NCBI GenBank assembly: GCA_947568835.1
Contig: OX387602.1
Coordinates: forward strand, 8,154,570 to 8,218,569
Length of the DNA stretch: 64,000 nt
Reading direction: 5' to 3'
DNA from: Protonemura montana
Taxonomy: Eukaryota; Arthropoda; Insecta; Plecoptera; Nemouridae
In this document: piece by piece, positions 1-12,330 of the stretch
Layout of the letters: every line of letters begins with the position of its first letter
Position numbering within the stretch: position 1 is the stretch's first letter
Position numbers and translations under genes: made by a program
Notes under the pieces: generated by a model
What the model saw: only the letters and a program-made list of their open reading frames with translations
Database searches by the model: none
What the model was told of the DNA's origin: nothing

Positions 1-1849
1 GTGCCGCTGTTATGTTGAAACCTCCACAGAAATTATCGAGCAAACCAAGAACTATCACGATAGAACTATGCTTGTACTTGGTAATCAAAATTTACCGGAA
101 GCTACATTTTCAAGATAAAGTACTTATATCTGGTCATTACTGGCAATGAAGGCAAAAATATTTTAATTTCAAGACTTTTGGTGGTTTTACCATGTATTAC
201 CATGTGTTACCAAGAACGTTATGAAGTTTAGAGTGTGCCATTTTTAAATTAAATAATTTTGCTATCGGTCCAAAAAAACGCTTCTCAAAGCATGTAAAGA
301 GCATTCAGTTAGCGGTCCCAATACCCAACGCCAAAAGAGGAATCATCTATTTTTTCTAATCCAAGATCTTTAACGTCCCGACCTCTTACCGATACACGTC
401 ACAGTCTACGTCTATGTACTACATTTTACAAATCATTTTCATTTCCTACGTCTTCAAAGAATTCTGTGCAGAAAATATTTTTAACAATAGCTCAAGCAAA
501 CATAGCCTTTGTACACACAACATTAACAGTAAATTGCACAACAGTGAGGGCTGGTTGTGCGCTGTCTTCGTCGAGGCTTCCACAGCCTCATGCCTAATCT
601 CCGCGTAATTGCCCTCTGGACGCATCGCCGAGTTTAAATCCTGTTAATGGCCGATAACAAGCTGCTATATAGAAATTACTGAATTAGTGTGGCTCACTAT
701 TGTTACGATGGAGCACATGGTCCAGAATATAGATCAAGCTGAGGCTCTCGCTGGACCTTGTTAACAGCATATTGATCAGATGCACCAAGATTGCTACGAC
801 GCGGAATGGGGCCAGGAAAACAGGGTTAGCCGTTTTTCCGTGCCAAACTATTTGCCTGCTTATGTTTAGAGCATTTTCCACCGTCCAATAGTTTTGGTAA
901 TCTCGGCTTTTCATCACACCACCCTATCGTGCCATTATATGTTTGATGGGATTTTTGGTAACAAAAAAACTTGCCACTGAGGCGGAAAGTCCTTCTATGC
1001 ACAATCTATGCGCTATCGAGAGCTCAACTATCTCATTAAAGTATACAATACGGCAAGTTATTATCATATTTTATACTTGGGGTATGACGAGAAAATATTG
1101 AAAGCGAGGACGATCTCTACATTTGTAATGAGGAATAGGCAAAAAAGAAATTGATGGAAAATTCTGGAAAAGTCTAGTCTATCCCCTGGTACGGTTTCAT
1201 GATTTATGACTCGGCGCTGCAACATTATAGGGCGAGCATAGACCTTCATAACACGATCTGGGTTGGTTAAGGGATGAGCCGTGAGCTGGGATAAGGCCTG
1301 TGAAAGATTGGATAGTTACCCTATTTTATTACCACGGCGATGATTAGTCCACGCTATCTGCCGCGACAGAGTGAAATTCATTGGAACGAAATGGAGGTGG
1401 TCAGTGATAAAAGAGCAAGGCTTAAACATTACGAGAAGTAGTCCGAACAGTGCTTGGTGTTTAACATTTTACCCGACTTTGTTTTAGCCTAATTGTTTCA
1501 AAATAATACCATTTGCAATCCATTTTTGCATTATTTATTTCTATGTTGTAATAACATCAAATATAGTTTTTTTTTTCAATTTGGCTTTGTGTCTGTCTGT
1601 AAAAAGTAAAACATAAACCCTCGTATATTTTCAAAACGCCAACGCACAATTGAAATGTTATTCAAAAAACGAAACAGCACAATCCCATTCTAGAAAATTA
1701 GATTCCCTATTTCATTTTCCAATTTCCCGGGTGGTTATATCTCCGAAAGTAATTGGCAATTTTCGATTCGCCCTTTTGTATTATCTGCTTGAATACGAAT
1801 TAAGTTGTAGCTTGCAGTCGATTGTCGACGACCACCAGCATCGCCAGGG
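1..1849. other. AT-rich stretch, no supported gene
   Basis: I see no exon with paired splice sites, no RNA gene and no clear transposon. Two minus-strand frames (684-917 and 1064-1249, 77 and 61 codons) have no recognisable domain and no splice context. A short direct repeat of ATTACCATGT-like units lies at about 187-212. Confidence 0.6.
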
Positions 1850-2125
1850 CCCACATGCAGGACTGTTCCGAGCTACATCAGGCTCGGGCCTAGCGAGCGA
1901 ATGGCTGCCTGTTTTCCCGAAATGATTACACGCTTCGGAGCCCTAAAGTGTGATAGCCAGAAAGGGCGGCCTCGGGCCCACGTCCCTGGCGGCTCGCGGT
2001 TGCCCCGACGCGGTCGCCCTTCAGTCGAGGTCGACCATCTGGGCGACGGAGCCAGAGGCACGTGGGAAGAGGTTGCGCGAATAGATAAGGCGAGGGGGCG
2101 CGGGCGAGATCTTAGCATGAATTAA
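1850..2125. other. CpG-rich block, possible promoter or enhancer
   Basis: This block of about 270 bp is much richer in G+C and CpG than its flanks, with GGCGG and CGACG words throughout. Overlapping open frames on both strands (1873-2118 minus, 1901-2125 plus) follow from the lack of TA-rich stop codons and are not evidence of a gene. In unmethylated invertebrate genomes such blocks are often regulatory or lie at gene starts; nothing here identifies a start site. Confidence 0.3.
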
Positions 2126-5100
2126 GCGGTGTGGTGTAATATCAGGCCTGTATCTAGTACGAGCTAACCAAAACCAATTTGCTGAAAACGTCTAGATTAC
2201 GCGATACAACGCATAGAGAAATTCCCAGTGGATAGCCTCATCTTAGCCACTAGTAATGTATTATCTTCGGTTAGGCAATATAATTAAAGAAAACCTGTTA
2301 ACGGCAAACTCGGTCCGCTGAAGTGGATGGATTACATTAATGCGAAATAGTATTATTTGCTAGTGGGAAGTCGGGAGTGCAACTTTGGTACGAGGGGTGA
2401 TAAAAAGCTGTGGGAGATATTAGAAAGCATAACATTCGCTTGTAAGACGGGTTTCTTCGTGATTTGTAAACCACATTAGAAAATCGTCCTCGTAAGCAGT
2501 GAGTTAATGTACACTCAACTTGTTACATATACATCGACAACGAGAAAAGCAATTTTCATTGGAGTTGTTAAATTTCCTGACGAAATAGGAAGCATTACTC
2601 ATCGACGTTTTTACACTTACTCTCGGGCTTATGATAAATCATTTATTTTTCTAAGAAAGGCGCTTTCTTCTCCGCCATCTGCTGTAGTTTTTCCTCGCCA
2701 CGTCTTCGTCGTGGTCTTGCTTTTACGTAATGCCCATTTTCCGCTCGCGACTCTCTTTTTTCAACATAAAAGATCGATACTCTTTGTGTAAGTAGCGAAT
2801 CAAATCCTTCGACGCTGATTTATCGCTGTTTTCCCATGCTCTTTTGCTCGGTTTATAACTCGCACATCTTCTCTTGCCGTGCGTGCTGCTCTTTGTCGGC
2901 TCGCCGACGCCGAAGGGAGCGTCGAGGCCACGCGTCTACCTTCGGAGGATGGCCAAATGAAGACACATCGTCTCTCAAACGTGGCACGTCCATTCTTTAT
3001 TCGTTGTCATACGTTTTACAACAATAGGGATGTATGGCCGGACCGGGGCGACGTGTGAAAGGAACGCTATCAGGCGTCGCGACGCCGTACAGAGTCGACG
3101 GGATCGAGGGCGTCTGGGGAGGCGGTGCCGGATGCTGCTCTCTTGGGAGATGACGGGACTCTAGATAAATATGGATAGAGCGGAGAGGTGCTAGATCAAC
3201 GTCCGGAAAAACCACTCCACATAACAATATCAAGGGAAGCTTGGAGAGTCAGGGCGGTGGTGTAGACTGTGACTACGACCAGACGATGGGCCGGTGGTTT
3301 AGACGAGAGTGGCATGCAAGGATGAAAATAGAATCAAGCCCGCAAGTGCTTTTTGCCTTCATAACAACATGCCCAATCAAATTACTATGTTGTCGGAAGT
3401 TTAAAGGAAAATTTTCATTAGTTTAGTGTAGCTGAAGGCTAGTAATAATTAATAGGTAACTTGCATTAAGTCAATTGACGTAACTTTATTGGTCTGGATG
3501 TAGGTGTGTGGGTGCAGGGTACGCGTTATACGGGGGGATATAACCTATTTTCCAAGCAAGTTGGGGAAACTACCTCGACCCGAGCTGGCAAACTAGTTCG
3601 GTAATTAGCAGCCAGCTCACTTTGGAAAACTTCATAATACAAGTCTTTCCCAGTTTACCGGTTAATAAATATTCATATAATTTAATGGTTCAGCCGGGAG
3701 CTGGGGATAGAATTTGGAACAAGTTCGCTAACGGGTGACTTTTCTGATGGGAGGGAAAATTAGGTAAATTTAGAGTAAAAAATAACGTAAAATTAGATCC
3801 ACGAGACACGCTTCGAACCTTTCTGATAAACTCGCTGAGCTCGTTTCAGAATTTGAAACTCCTTTCCTACAGTAATTTGTCAAGCTGATCTGTGTAATTT
3901 GCTCCCGCCATCAAATATTACTGAGCGCCACATGCGGGAATATGAAGCCACGAGTCAAACGCGGTCTTTTTTTCGCTCTGAATTAGATTTCGACACTAGA
4001 AATATAAACGCGGCATTAGAAGAGAAGCATAGGAAAGAAGTGACTTTGTGTGGGTAGGTATGAGGATGAAACCGTCGTTTTCTCGCTTCAGATTCAAGCT
4101 TAAAACTCCCTGGAGAACGTCAATTTTCAGCCGCAAAATCAGAGCAAAATCAGACCTTTTTCATCTTTTAATGTAAACGCTAGTAATGACCACGGACGCT
4201 TTTTCAATTTCGAAGAAACTAATTTGTCGAAATTAAAATAGGGGTCTTATGAAAAAGGCTGCTGGTAACTCACAAAAAAAAAAAATAAACGATATTTTGG
4301 CGCTGTTCCACCCGGATATTCCCCATCGTATTAATCTGACATACGAATTATTGGTCTTATAGTTCGGCGTAGAACTAAGGTGCTTTTTATGCATGAGAAT
4401 GCGTTATCACAATCATCAGCGAACTTGCGAACATTTTTAAACTTTTTGATCGTGGGTGGTTTCAGGTACCGGAATACGTTTCGCTGATAATGAGATGAGT
4501 ACCTATTTTTGGTACAGTTCACTTGCTGGCAGTTCATTAATGTGTGCCTTTAACGCGTTCATTTTATTCCGTGAGAAGATACTACGTGAATATTAAACGA
4601 AAATTATTCCACGCTTACAGCCCTGTAAGTGCTCGTTTCGAAGAAAATTTGCTACAAAAGTACTTTGTAATTTCTCTATTAATTGATTTTAAGTCCCAGA
4701 TAGCAGTTTCCACCTAACTTTTCGCAGCAACTCTAAATTCACAACGTATAGGAAAAACCCTACAATGTTTGTAAATAGTCAAGAGAACCTGGACTAAGTA
4801 ATGCAGCAAACCTCACCAAATTCGCATAACTTTGCTAGTTACAACGTATTAAATATAAACACACAAAAAATCAAATATAAAACGGAGGAATGTTAACGTC
4901 TCTCAGCGACAAACCACTCATCCGAGAAATATCTCAACCAAATACCTATACATAGTCTTTGATCTCAACGATAACTAAATTAACTGACAAATTGCTATTT
5001 TCTTTTCGCTCCAAGCACCGTAAAGATCACACAATTACCACAAAGTTTTGTGATTTTTTTTTTAACCTCAGACCTGGAAGTGGTTTACGTTTTCTCAATG

Positions 5101-8100
5101 TTAGTACAATCGTAATTTCATTATCATGTCTCCCCTCGAACAGTTCGGCATGACTTGTAATAAGAAAGGGCGGGAGGTGAGCTGTTGGCAATGGTAGATC
5201 GATATGAGTCACCCCCCTAAAGCTAACTCCCTTGAGATAGGGGGTGTGATAATGTCCCCCAACCTCCAGATCATAATATAAAGTCGTGAAAACGTATTTC
5301 AAGAGCGCGTGAAGCTATTATAAAAACAGTTCAAAGCGTTAACAACGTTATGTTAAATGATTTCTGTCAGTTATCTTCGAGATAGGATATTATTTGCAAT
5401 AAAGTGAACTTGCCTGCCATGACACCACCGTTGGGTGCCATGATACCAACGATACCACGCATGGTTGAGCGTTTTAATGCAATTTTTAGTTTGCGCGTTT
5501 TGTATTAGGTATTTCAATTTCATGATGATATGCTGTTTGTTATATAGTATCATGTTGTACATTGCAATCGATGCTAATAATAATCTACACGATCAAACGC
5601 CAAGCCTGTGAAAACATACTAGCACATGCAGGTCTAGTCGACAGGAGAGATCCAATTAACTTAGAACATCCAATTAATGTGGACAGGATCGGATCGACAA
5701 AACGAACAAAGGTCGTGATTGAAAGCAAATTTGGATCAGCGTCGTCCTTCGGGGTTTTCGTAACTGTTCAAATTACCAAAACTAAATTCTCGAGTTTATT
5801 TCATTTCACGAACGAATCGTTGCAGGTAATTTGCATTCTTAGCCAAATTATGGGAGACAGGGAGGTTTGGACTCAGATTACTTTGCAGTAAAGAACCGAA
5901 GCAAGAAGTCTGTGGTGAAGATACTGCTTTGCGATGGCGTATGGAAATACCATTAAACACAGGATCTCGCAAAATGAGACGCATTGTTTTGGCGCAACAT
6001 AGATTTGAATCTCGAAGTCGTTTTGGCAAGAAAATAAGTGTAAGGAAATACCACTGGCAAAAGCAATATCAACACATCCAAAAAGTCACTTGTCTCAATT
6101 CAGGATAATACCAGATCGGACAAATTAACACCAATCAATTTAAGACGCATTACAAGTTTGCGGACAGCTTTTGTCGTGACCTAGTTTTACAAAGTTCTGA
6201 AGTTGCTTTGCTGAAGATAAATTCACGCTTAAACTAAAGATGCAAAAAGGGTTTGCTCTGACAAGTTATTCGGCAAGTTCGGAGGTGTAAAGCGCTGTCC
6301 TGTTATAAAACAAGTTTGATCATGAAACACGTTGTTCCATAGGTTTCAAGAATTTAAACACACGTCTAAAAATTCATGCAACCAAATTGTATTGTAAAAA
6401 ATGCATGAAAAGTAGGGAACGAAGTTTGCAACGAGAACGCCATTTTTCTATTTGTGAAGAAAAAAAAATCAGGTTTAACTGTTGAATGAAATTTCAACTT
6501 TGCACGCAATTCGCGCGTATATTTTTTGAACCTCATCGGCTCTTTTCCCATTTGAAACGTTTCACTGATGTTTGTATTCTAACACGCATTAGTTCCCTGC
6601 TGAAAGCTCTACAGCCGTCATCCAAATGTGTGCTCTGTCAGTCTCTGCTGGTTACGTACCAGTAGGCCCCCATGAAAAACAGACTTTCATTGATCTACCA
6701 ACGCACGAAAACTTCCTGCAGCGAACTGTTTACACCCAATACGATCTTCGGGGACGCCGTTTTGTCTGGCAAAATCGACGCCTGACCTTTTCGTCAAAGT
6801 CGCCGCGTCTGAGAGCTTTTCCCTGACCTTGACATTCTTGCAAGACGCGCCGGAAATCGATCGCAGACGAACTATTTTGCACTTACGTTAAAATGTAGGC
6901 GAGGGTGGTAAGAAATATAACTCATCCAGCTTGTGGTTACATGCCTGGTTTTCTTAATGCACATGTTTCAAAGATTTTCAAGCAAGTGAAGAGGAATGGT
7001 GTGCAGCTAGGTTGATGAGAGCAGTTAAGAAAGACTGTCACACAACGATCTCATAATCTCTAGACAAATATCCCGACCACAGTGAGAGAAACATTTCTAA
7101 CACGGCACCTCCACACCGAACGTTACAGCATCTCTGTTATTCGCTTGCCGCTGTTTAACTTGCTAACTTCGTGTCGGCAGGGAGGATGATTGTGTTTGTG
7201 CGACGCCAGGTAAACGTGGATTTCAGAGTCGAACAAATCCTCGGGCCGATCTGATAGACTCGACTCACGTGCACAGTTCCTGTGCTTGGGGACCACCGAG
7301 AAAAGCCTCGTGTGACGCTTTCCCATTCGAGGTCGTTTCGGTCGACAGAGTGGCACTCGTCAACGGCAGTCACACGCTCACGCATCCCCCAACCCCGCTC
7401 TGCCCACATGACAAGCAAAGAACTTTTCCTATATATGAAACTTAAAGAAAAGCGTACGGTAGAGGGAGATGGAGCGACGCGACTTTTATGGCGTTAGTGG
7501 AAATACTTTGTAGATTGAGTTTGATTCTGTTAAGAACTTTTTTTGACAAATAAGACGACTCTGAATGAAAGCGGCTTGGTGCTTAAAAGTTTTCAATATA
7601 ATTGCTACGAGAAAAGACATCTGATTTTTTGTTTTTTTCGTTGTGAAAACATTTCTTTTGACATTTTGCGCCTGTTTGTCTTGCCTTAAATATCTCCCAT
7701 GTCTATAGCCAGCGCATGTAAATTAAAATTAGCTATCTACCACGAAAGTTATAATTTTCACAACTGAATATGCATGTGTGTATGTTATAAAATGTGCCGC
7801 CGCCATCCGCCAAGTATAATAATATGCAATATGGCTTAATAATGATGAGGAATCGTACCTGTGAGTCCCATTTCGTTCATGGTTATGCTGCACCACGAGC
7901 TGGTCTCTCTATGAGTAACGCTCTAATGCCGTCCGACCAGCCCATGATATGTGCAGATCAAGCCGATTGCTAATTCGCCTAAACACATCCCTGTTACCAC
8001 AGTTTAGCAGCCAAAATTATATCCTTGTTGTCCTCGTAGAAACAAAGTTCGGTTATCCTCAATGTCTTTTGGAAGGAAAACTGCTCTAAACCTTGAAGAA

Positions 8101-9165
8101 GTAACTAGTATATGTTACGAAGCGTCGGGAAATTTTTAGATGTCCTTTACTTAGCATTCAAAACCCATTTCAAATAGTTTTTCTTAAAAGCAAACCAATT
8201 TACCACAAGTATTTCTGAAATTAAGTGTGCCCATAGTTTTCAGAGTAAAGATTTGAAGTATCTTACAGTTTTAATCCTTCGATGTTCGTCCGAAGGTAAA
8301 AGAACAATGTGCCGAAGTTTACCATTCATCTCAACTACGCTTAATAAACTATAAGCTGTGCAGTTTGTACTTAGCTTGGCTTTTCAATAAACAAAATAAA
8401 GCAGATAAAACAAGAACAACTATCTAACATTGCTGATGTCGAAACTTATCTCTTCTCTTTATATTAATGCATCCTGAAGAATTTATTAATAAGTTGAACA
8501 TGAAGAGAATATTTATATAGACAGCAATCGGCTTTGACCAAAGAATGGCACGGTCTCTTCTTTGCGCGTTTGAAAGATGGTCAACATTATAAAATTATTA
8601 TCTGTAATCATTACTCTACTTGATTGCTTGTCATCTTAAACAGAAGATAACGTCTGCCTCGACCGGCACATGCGCACCCGAGGTGACATGTTTAAAGGCA
8701 ATTCTGTAATGACGTTCCCCCGAAAAGCAATTGCGAATTCTCCGGGCGTGTCGGAGGTGAAAATTAAGTTATGATACATGTGGCAGAACCGGCGGAACGG
8801 CTCTCGTGCGCGCTCCAGCGCGGGTACAGTGGCGCCGACGCTAAAGATGGAACAGGGATTTACGTTGACTTTTATAACATCTTACAAGTTTAGCAACGTC
8901 TGGAAGCGTCTGCGAAAATCAGGGTGCAAGTCCAGATTGAAAACAGCGGTGACAATGCTTTAGCCTGTGAAAGCTATTTCCTTCACCATGTTTTTTTCGC
9001 AACGCTGAAACGGTTTTTAATGCGACTGTAGATATCTTTGCAAGATTTAGTTACAATGTCGAAGACAAAAAGCGTTTAAAATTAAGTTTGAGTGACACCG
9101 TAATTTTGTGGTGTCAAAATTCGATCACATGCAATTTGAGTACAAAACGCCCAACGTTCCATTCA
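2126..9165. other. Long non-coding stretch
   Basis: No gene is supported over these 7 kb. Mildly CpG-rich patches occur at about 2650-3130 and 7290-7400. An imperfect hairpin at 5210-5248 pairs CACCCCCCTA with TAGGGGGTG. Poly-A runs at 4267-4285 and elsewhere are unremarkable. A GGAGGTGCC word (minus strand, 7104-7112) belongs to a word family discussed in the findings. Confidence 0.6.
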
Positions 9166-9437
9166 CTCTGACTTTTCAAAAAGCAACGTCACAAAAAAGG
9201 CAACGCCGACAGGGTGCGAAAGCAATGCAGCGACTCTGAAATTTGTAGATGCAGAGGCACCAAATAAAAAGCGCCAACAAAAGACGTAGGCAATCCAGTG
9301 TTCTGACTTTTCAAATAGTAAACGACACCAAAAAAAAAACGCCAACCGGAGGCAAAAGCAATTCAGCTACTCTGAAATTTGTAGATGCAGAGGCACCAAA
9401 TAAAAAGCGCCAGCAAAAGGCATAAGCAATCCAGTGA
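9166..9437. repeat. Minisatellite, 67-69 bp unit, four units in a two-unit higher-order pattern
   Basis: Units start with CTCTGA (or TTCTGA) at 9166, 9234, 9301 and 9370, and a fifth partial unit starts at 9438. Units 2 and 4 (9234-9300 and 9370-9437) are nearly identical, differing at about five positions. Units 1 and 3 resemble each other more than they resemble 2 and 4. The array therefore has a basic period near 68 bp and a higher-order period near 137 bp, the pattern left by duplication of a dimer. Each unit carries an A-rich centre and ends in a GCAATCCAG or GCAATGCAG word. No open frame spans it. Confidence 0.85.
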
Positions 9438-12000
9438 CTCTGACGTTTGGACATGGAAGTGCACAGCGATCATGTGACATTTAACAATTTTCAGCCAAAA
9501 CAAGTAAAAAAAAGCAATAACTGAAGCATTGGGAATCGAGAATATTTATTTTATCATGCTAAAAATCTCATTTCAAAGTATAAAATAATAAACGAGTTGG
9601 TATTGCTTTGAAATTTTGCATGAGAAAACCACTAGTCATAACTCTATAAAAACAAGAAACCTACACACAAAGTTGGCAGCCAGGTAATTTATTTTGTGTT
9701 ATTCCGATTATTTTTACAATTAATTTTCGACAAAAAGTTCTTACACCAATAAAAGCTTGATTACCTACATTTATGAAAATGGTGAAAACGTGGTCGACAA
9801 TGGAATCCGAGCGGTATCTGTAAAGCTTCTCTCTCGCGAGAGACAGTCGAACCCAATCTGAGAAGGGTTCCACAGCAATGCCTGCTAGGCCGCCACTGAA
9901 CCCGGCTCCATCTCCTGCTTCCTTCCATCGCGAGATAAGGAAAGGCCGTGGCAAGGAATCCTTCATCCCAGCCCACGTTACAGGACGAGCACGCATTATT
10001 ATTGCTCCAACCACCGACACCCCCCTCCACCAATAACCTAAAAGTTATGGAACCTTCACTCGATCGGACGAAATATCATAAACATTTCAAACTGACAACG
10101 CATATCTCAATCACGTTATTTCATTGAAGTTTGTTTATGAACGCCGCGTACCAACTCCATATGTTCACGTAGTGGCATTTTGCTCAACCTGCAACATATA
10201 CTACTAGACGTAGTACAGTATCGGGCACATATAGAGGAAGAAGTTATATGTTCCCTCATTGCACCCGTTCTTTCTCAGTCGTAGGCCCGTGCCCATACAT
10301 CACGATAACGGCTTCGTGTAGCCTAGATCAGACAGCTGGGCAGGACTAGGCTTTTCCTATACCCACCACTATAACGAAACTTGCCTCCCTTCCAGACCCA
10401 CCCGACGACCCACACGACCTCCTCCATCAAGTATAAAAGCTAGGCAGGATCTCGCGAACCGTAAATCTTAGCGTGGCGCACCGCAAACAGACGCCATCCG
10501 GGCGTCTATTTCGTACGCCGAGGCGGCATAGATCTCATTATATTACATTTTTTAAAGAACTTGTCTTGCTATAATAAAAACAAAATTCTGACGTCATTGT
10601 TAGACTTCGGCTGTAATAACGTGTCAAGCGATGATCGACTCTCTGCGCGTGCGATATTGCGCGGTGGCTGACAAAGGAGATACATATTTTGATCATGAAT
10701 TGCAGAGAAAGGAAGGAAAAAAAACAGCACTTGATGCTTTCATGTTCTCGTTCTAGGTATTTTTTTTTTGCTGAGAGTATATAGAGAGTTTCTTCGTAAA
10801 ATGCAGTCTCGACGTGAGTGCAAATAGTCTGAAAGATTCCGTTTGAGCATCGTTATATCGCTGACCAGCATGCGGTACTTGCATCTGAGCAATGTTTTTG
10901 TGAGAAGTTTTTAGTTTTCTAGCATCGAAATGGAAAGATAAATGAAGTCTCTGGTCTATTAAAGGTGCATTTAGCATTCCGTTCGCAAGTTGCTCATGCA
11001 TTATGCATGCCGAGCATGTGCATTGCTCTGGCACTGGCCTTTTACTGGAGTGATTGATGGCCAGTGGCGCTGTAACGTCACCGAAAAGAAGGACCTCGGT
11101 GAATGTACGGGGCTATCAGTTGCCGACGAATAAGTCGCTAGACCAAAAATCAGTTAACTCTCTAACTGTCACCAATAATTCTCTTCATTGCTGTTGTACT
11201 TTTTCGAATGAGGTACACGCTAGGTCGGTCTGGCTTCAAGCATATCGAATGCAATATAAATAGAATCGATTTTATTTTATTACCTAGTGCTTTGGTAAAC
11301 TATATGAAAGCTTTCTGTCGTAAAAATAACACACATCTACCTTATATCACGCTAATATAAGCATTCGCCGCAAGGGTTTGATTTCCAATGGTCCATGCGA
11401 TCAGTGTGCAACAGTAGGCGCCTGCCTCAGCTGCGGCACTTGGTTTTTTGGGGATCGTTTCACATTTTACAATAATCCGAATGAGGCGGAATGGAGAGAA
11501 CTCGGTTTTACGGGCGCGGGTGGGGAGACGGGGATGGGAGCGCACGCGTGATTCCGCGGAACACGCATAAAACTAAACACATACGACAGCAAAACAGCCG
11601 ATAGAGCGATGCATACCAAGTGCCTCCTATAAACTGACAATATGCAAAAAGAATCGCAAATCTCGCACACATTTTGAATATCTTATACGGCGCAAACCAC
11701 AACACACGCGCTTTCACATCACTGTGTATGGTGGTGGTTGACGAAAAAGTGGACCGACATTTAGTGAGGTTATGTTTAATGTCCCACTGGATTTTTTTTA
11801 TCACATTGAGCAAGATAAAAAATTGAGCAGCAATAATTTAAAAAAAGCTCGTGCGACATTTATTAAAAAGTTTTATTTTTCATCGAGATAATCTTTAACT
11901 GGAGTTTGATTTATCTGTGCGGCGTAATTACTTGTTCTGTGTATATGAGGCCTCAGCCTAGCATAAATTGTCTTTCGAAAGGTCCACACGGGGCGTAATC
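9438..12000. other. Non-coding stretch with an isolated TATA-like word
   Basis: Minus-strand frames at 9661-10033 (119 and 90 codons, overlapping) have no recognisable domain. TATAAAAG at 10433-10440 has TATA-box form, but no initiator or good downstream exon follows. A perfect 7-bp hairpin lies just downstream at 10489-10507. Confidence 0.5.
10489..10507. repeat. Perfect 7-bp hairpin
   Basis: AGACGCC (10489-10495) is complementary to GGCGTCT (10501-10507) across the 5-nt loop ATCCG. No T-run follows and no role is evident. Confidence 0.5.
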
Positions 12001-12330
12001 ATCATAGCAGCGCTCCAGTGTGCGTTCCAACTTCACTGGTTGGGCTGGTCGGAATGAGCGGCGAACGCGAATTGCCCGCTCAGCGAACGCAGCTCGCTCC
12101 GGGCGGCAGCGAATCTGTGAAATCAGCACCGATTGATTCGGCCGCCCTTCCGCCCGCCAGCCCGCGTTTGCTGATTTCTCCCCGCTACACACGGCTGTCG
12201 CGCAGTGGCTGGCTAAAAATACTCCACTCACACATGAATCCGCAGCTTGAAACACACAAGCGACGTGTCGTCATTTCCCGGGGCGCCTCTATCCCTCGGC
12301 ACCACCACCTGCCAGCCAGCCACCCCTCCC
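12001..12330. other. CpG-rich block with a MEF2-type site
   Basis: G+C and CpG rise sharply here compared with both flanks. CTAAAAATA at 12213-12221 matches the core of the MEF2 binding consensus. Overlapping frames on both strands (11953-12255 minus, 12018-12341 plus) are composition artefacts. A cis-regulatory element is the most economical reading, but this is inference. Confidence 0.25.

Noticed and set aside
3805-3860. Box-B-like AGGTTCGAAGC with an upstream AGCTCAGCGAG on the minus strand
   Set aside because: The two boxes are only about 20 bp apart and no acceptor stem can form.
8831-9899. CAGTGGCGCC and inverted CCGCCACTG as possible transposon ends around the minisatellite
   Set aside because: Short imperfect match, over 1 kb apart, with unrelated flanks.
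10433-10440. TATAAAAG, and similar TATA-like words at about 36781 and 51630
   Set aside because: None has an initiator at the right distance plus a convincing first exon; such words are frequent in AT-rich DNA.
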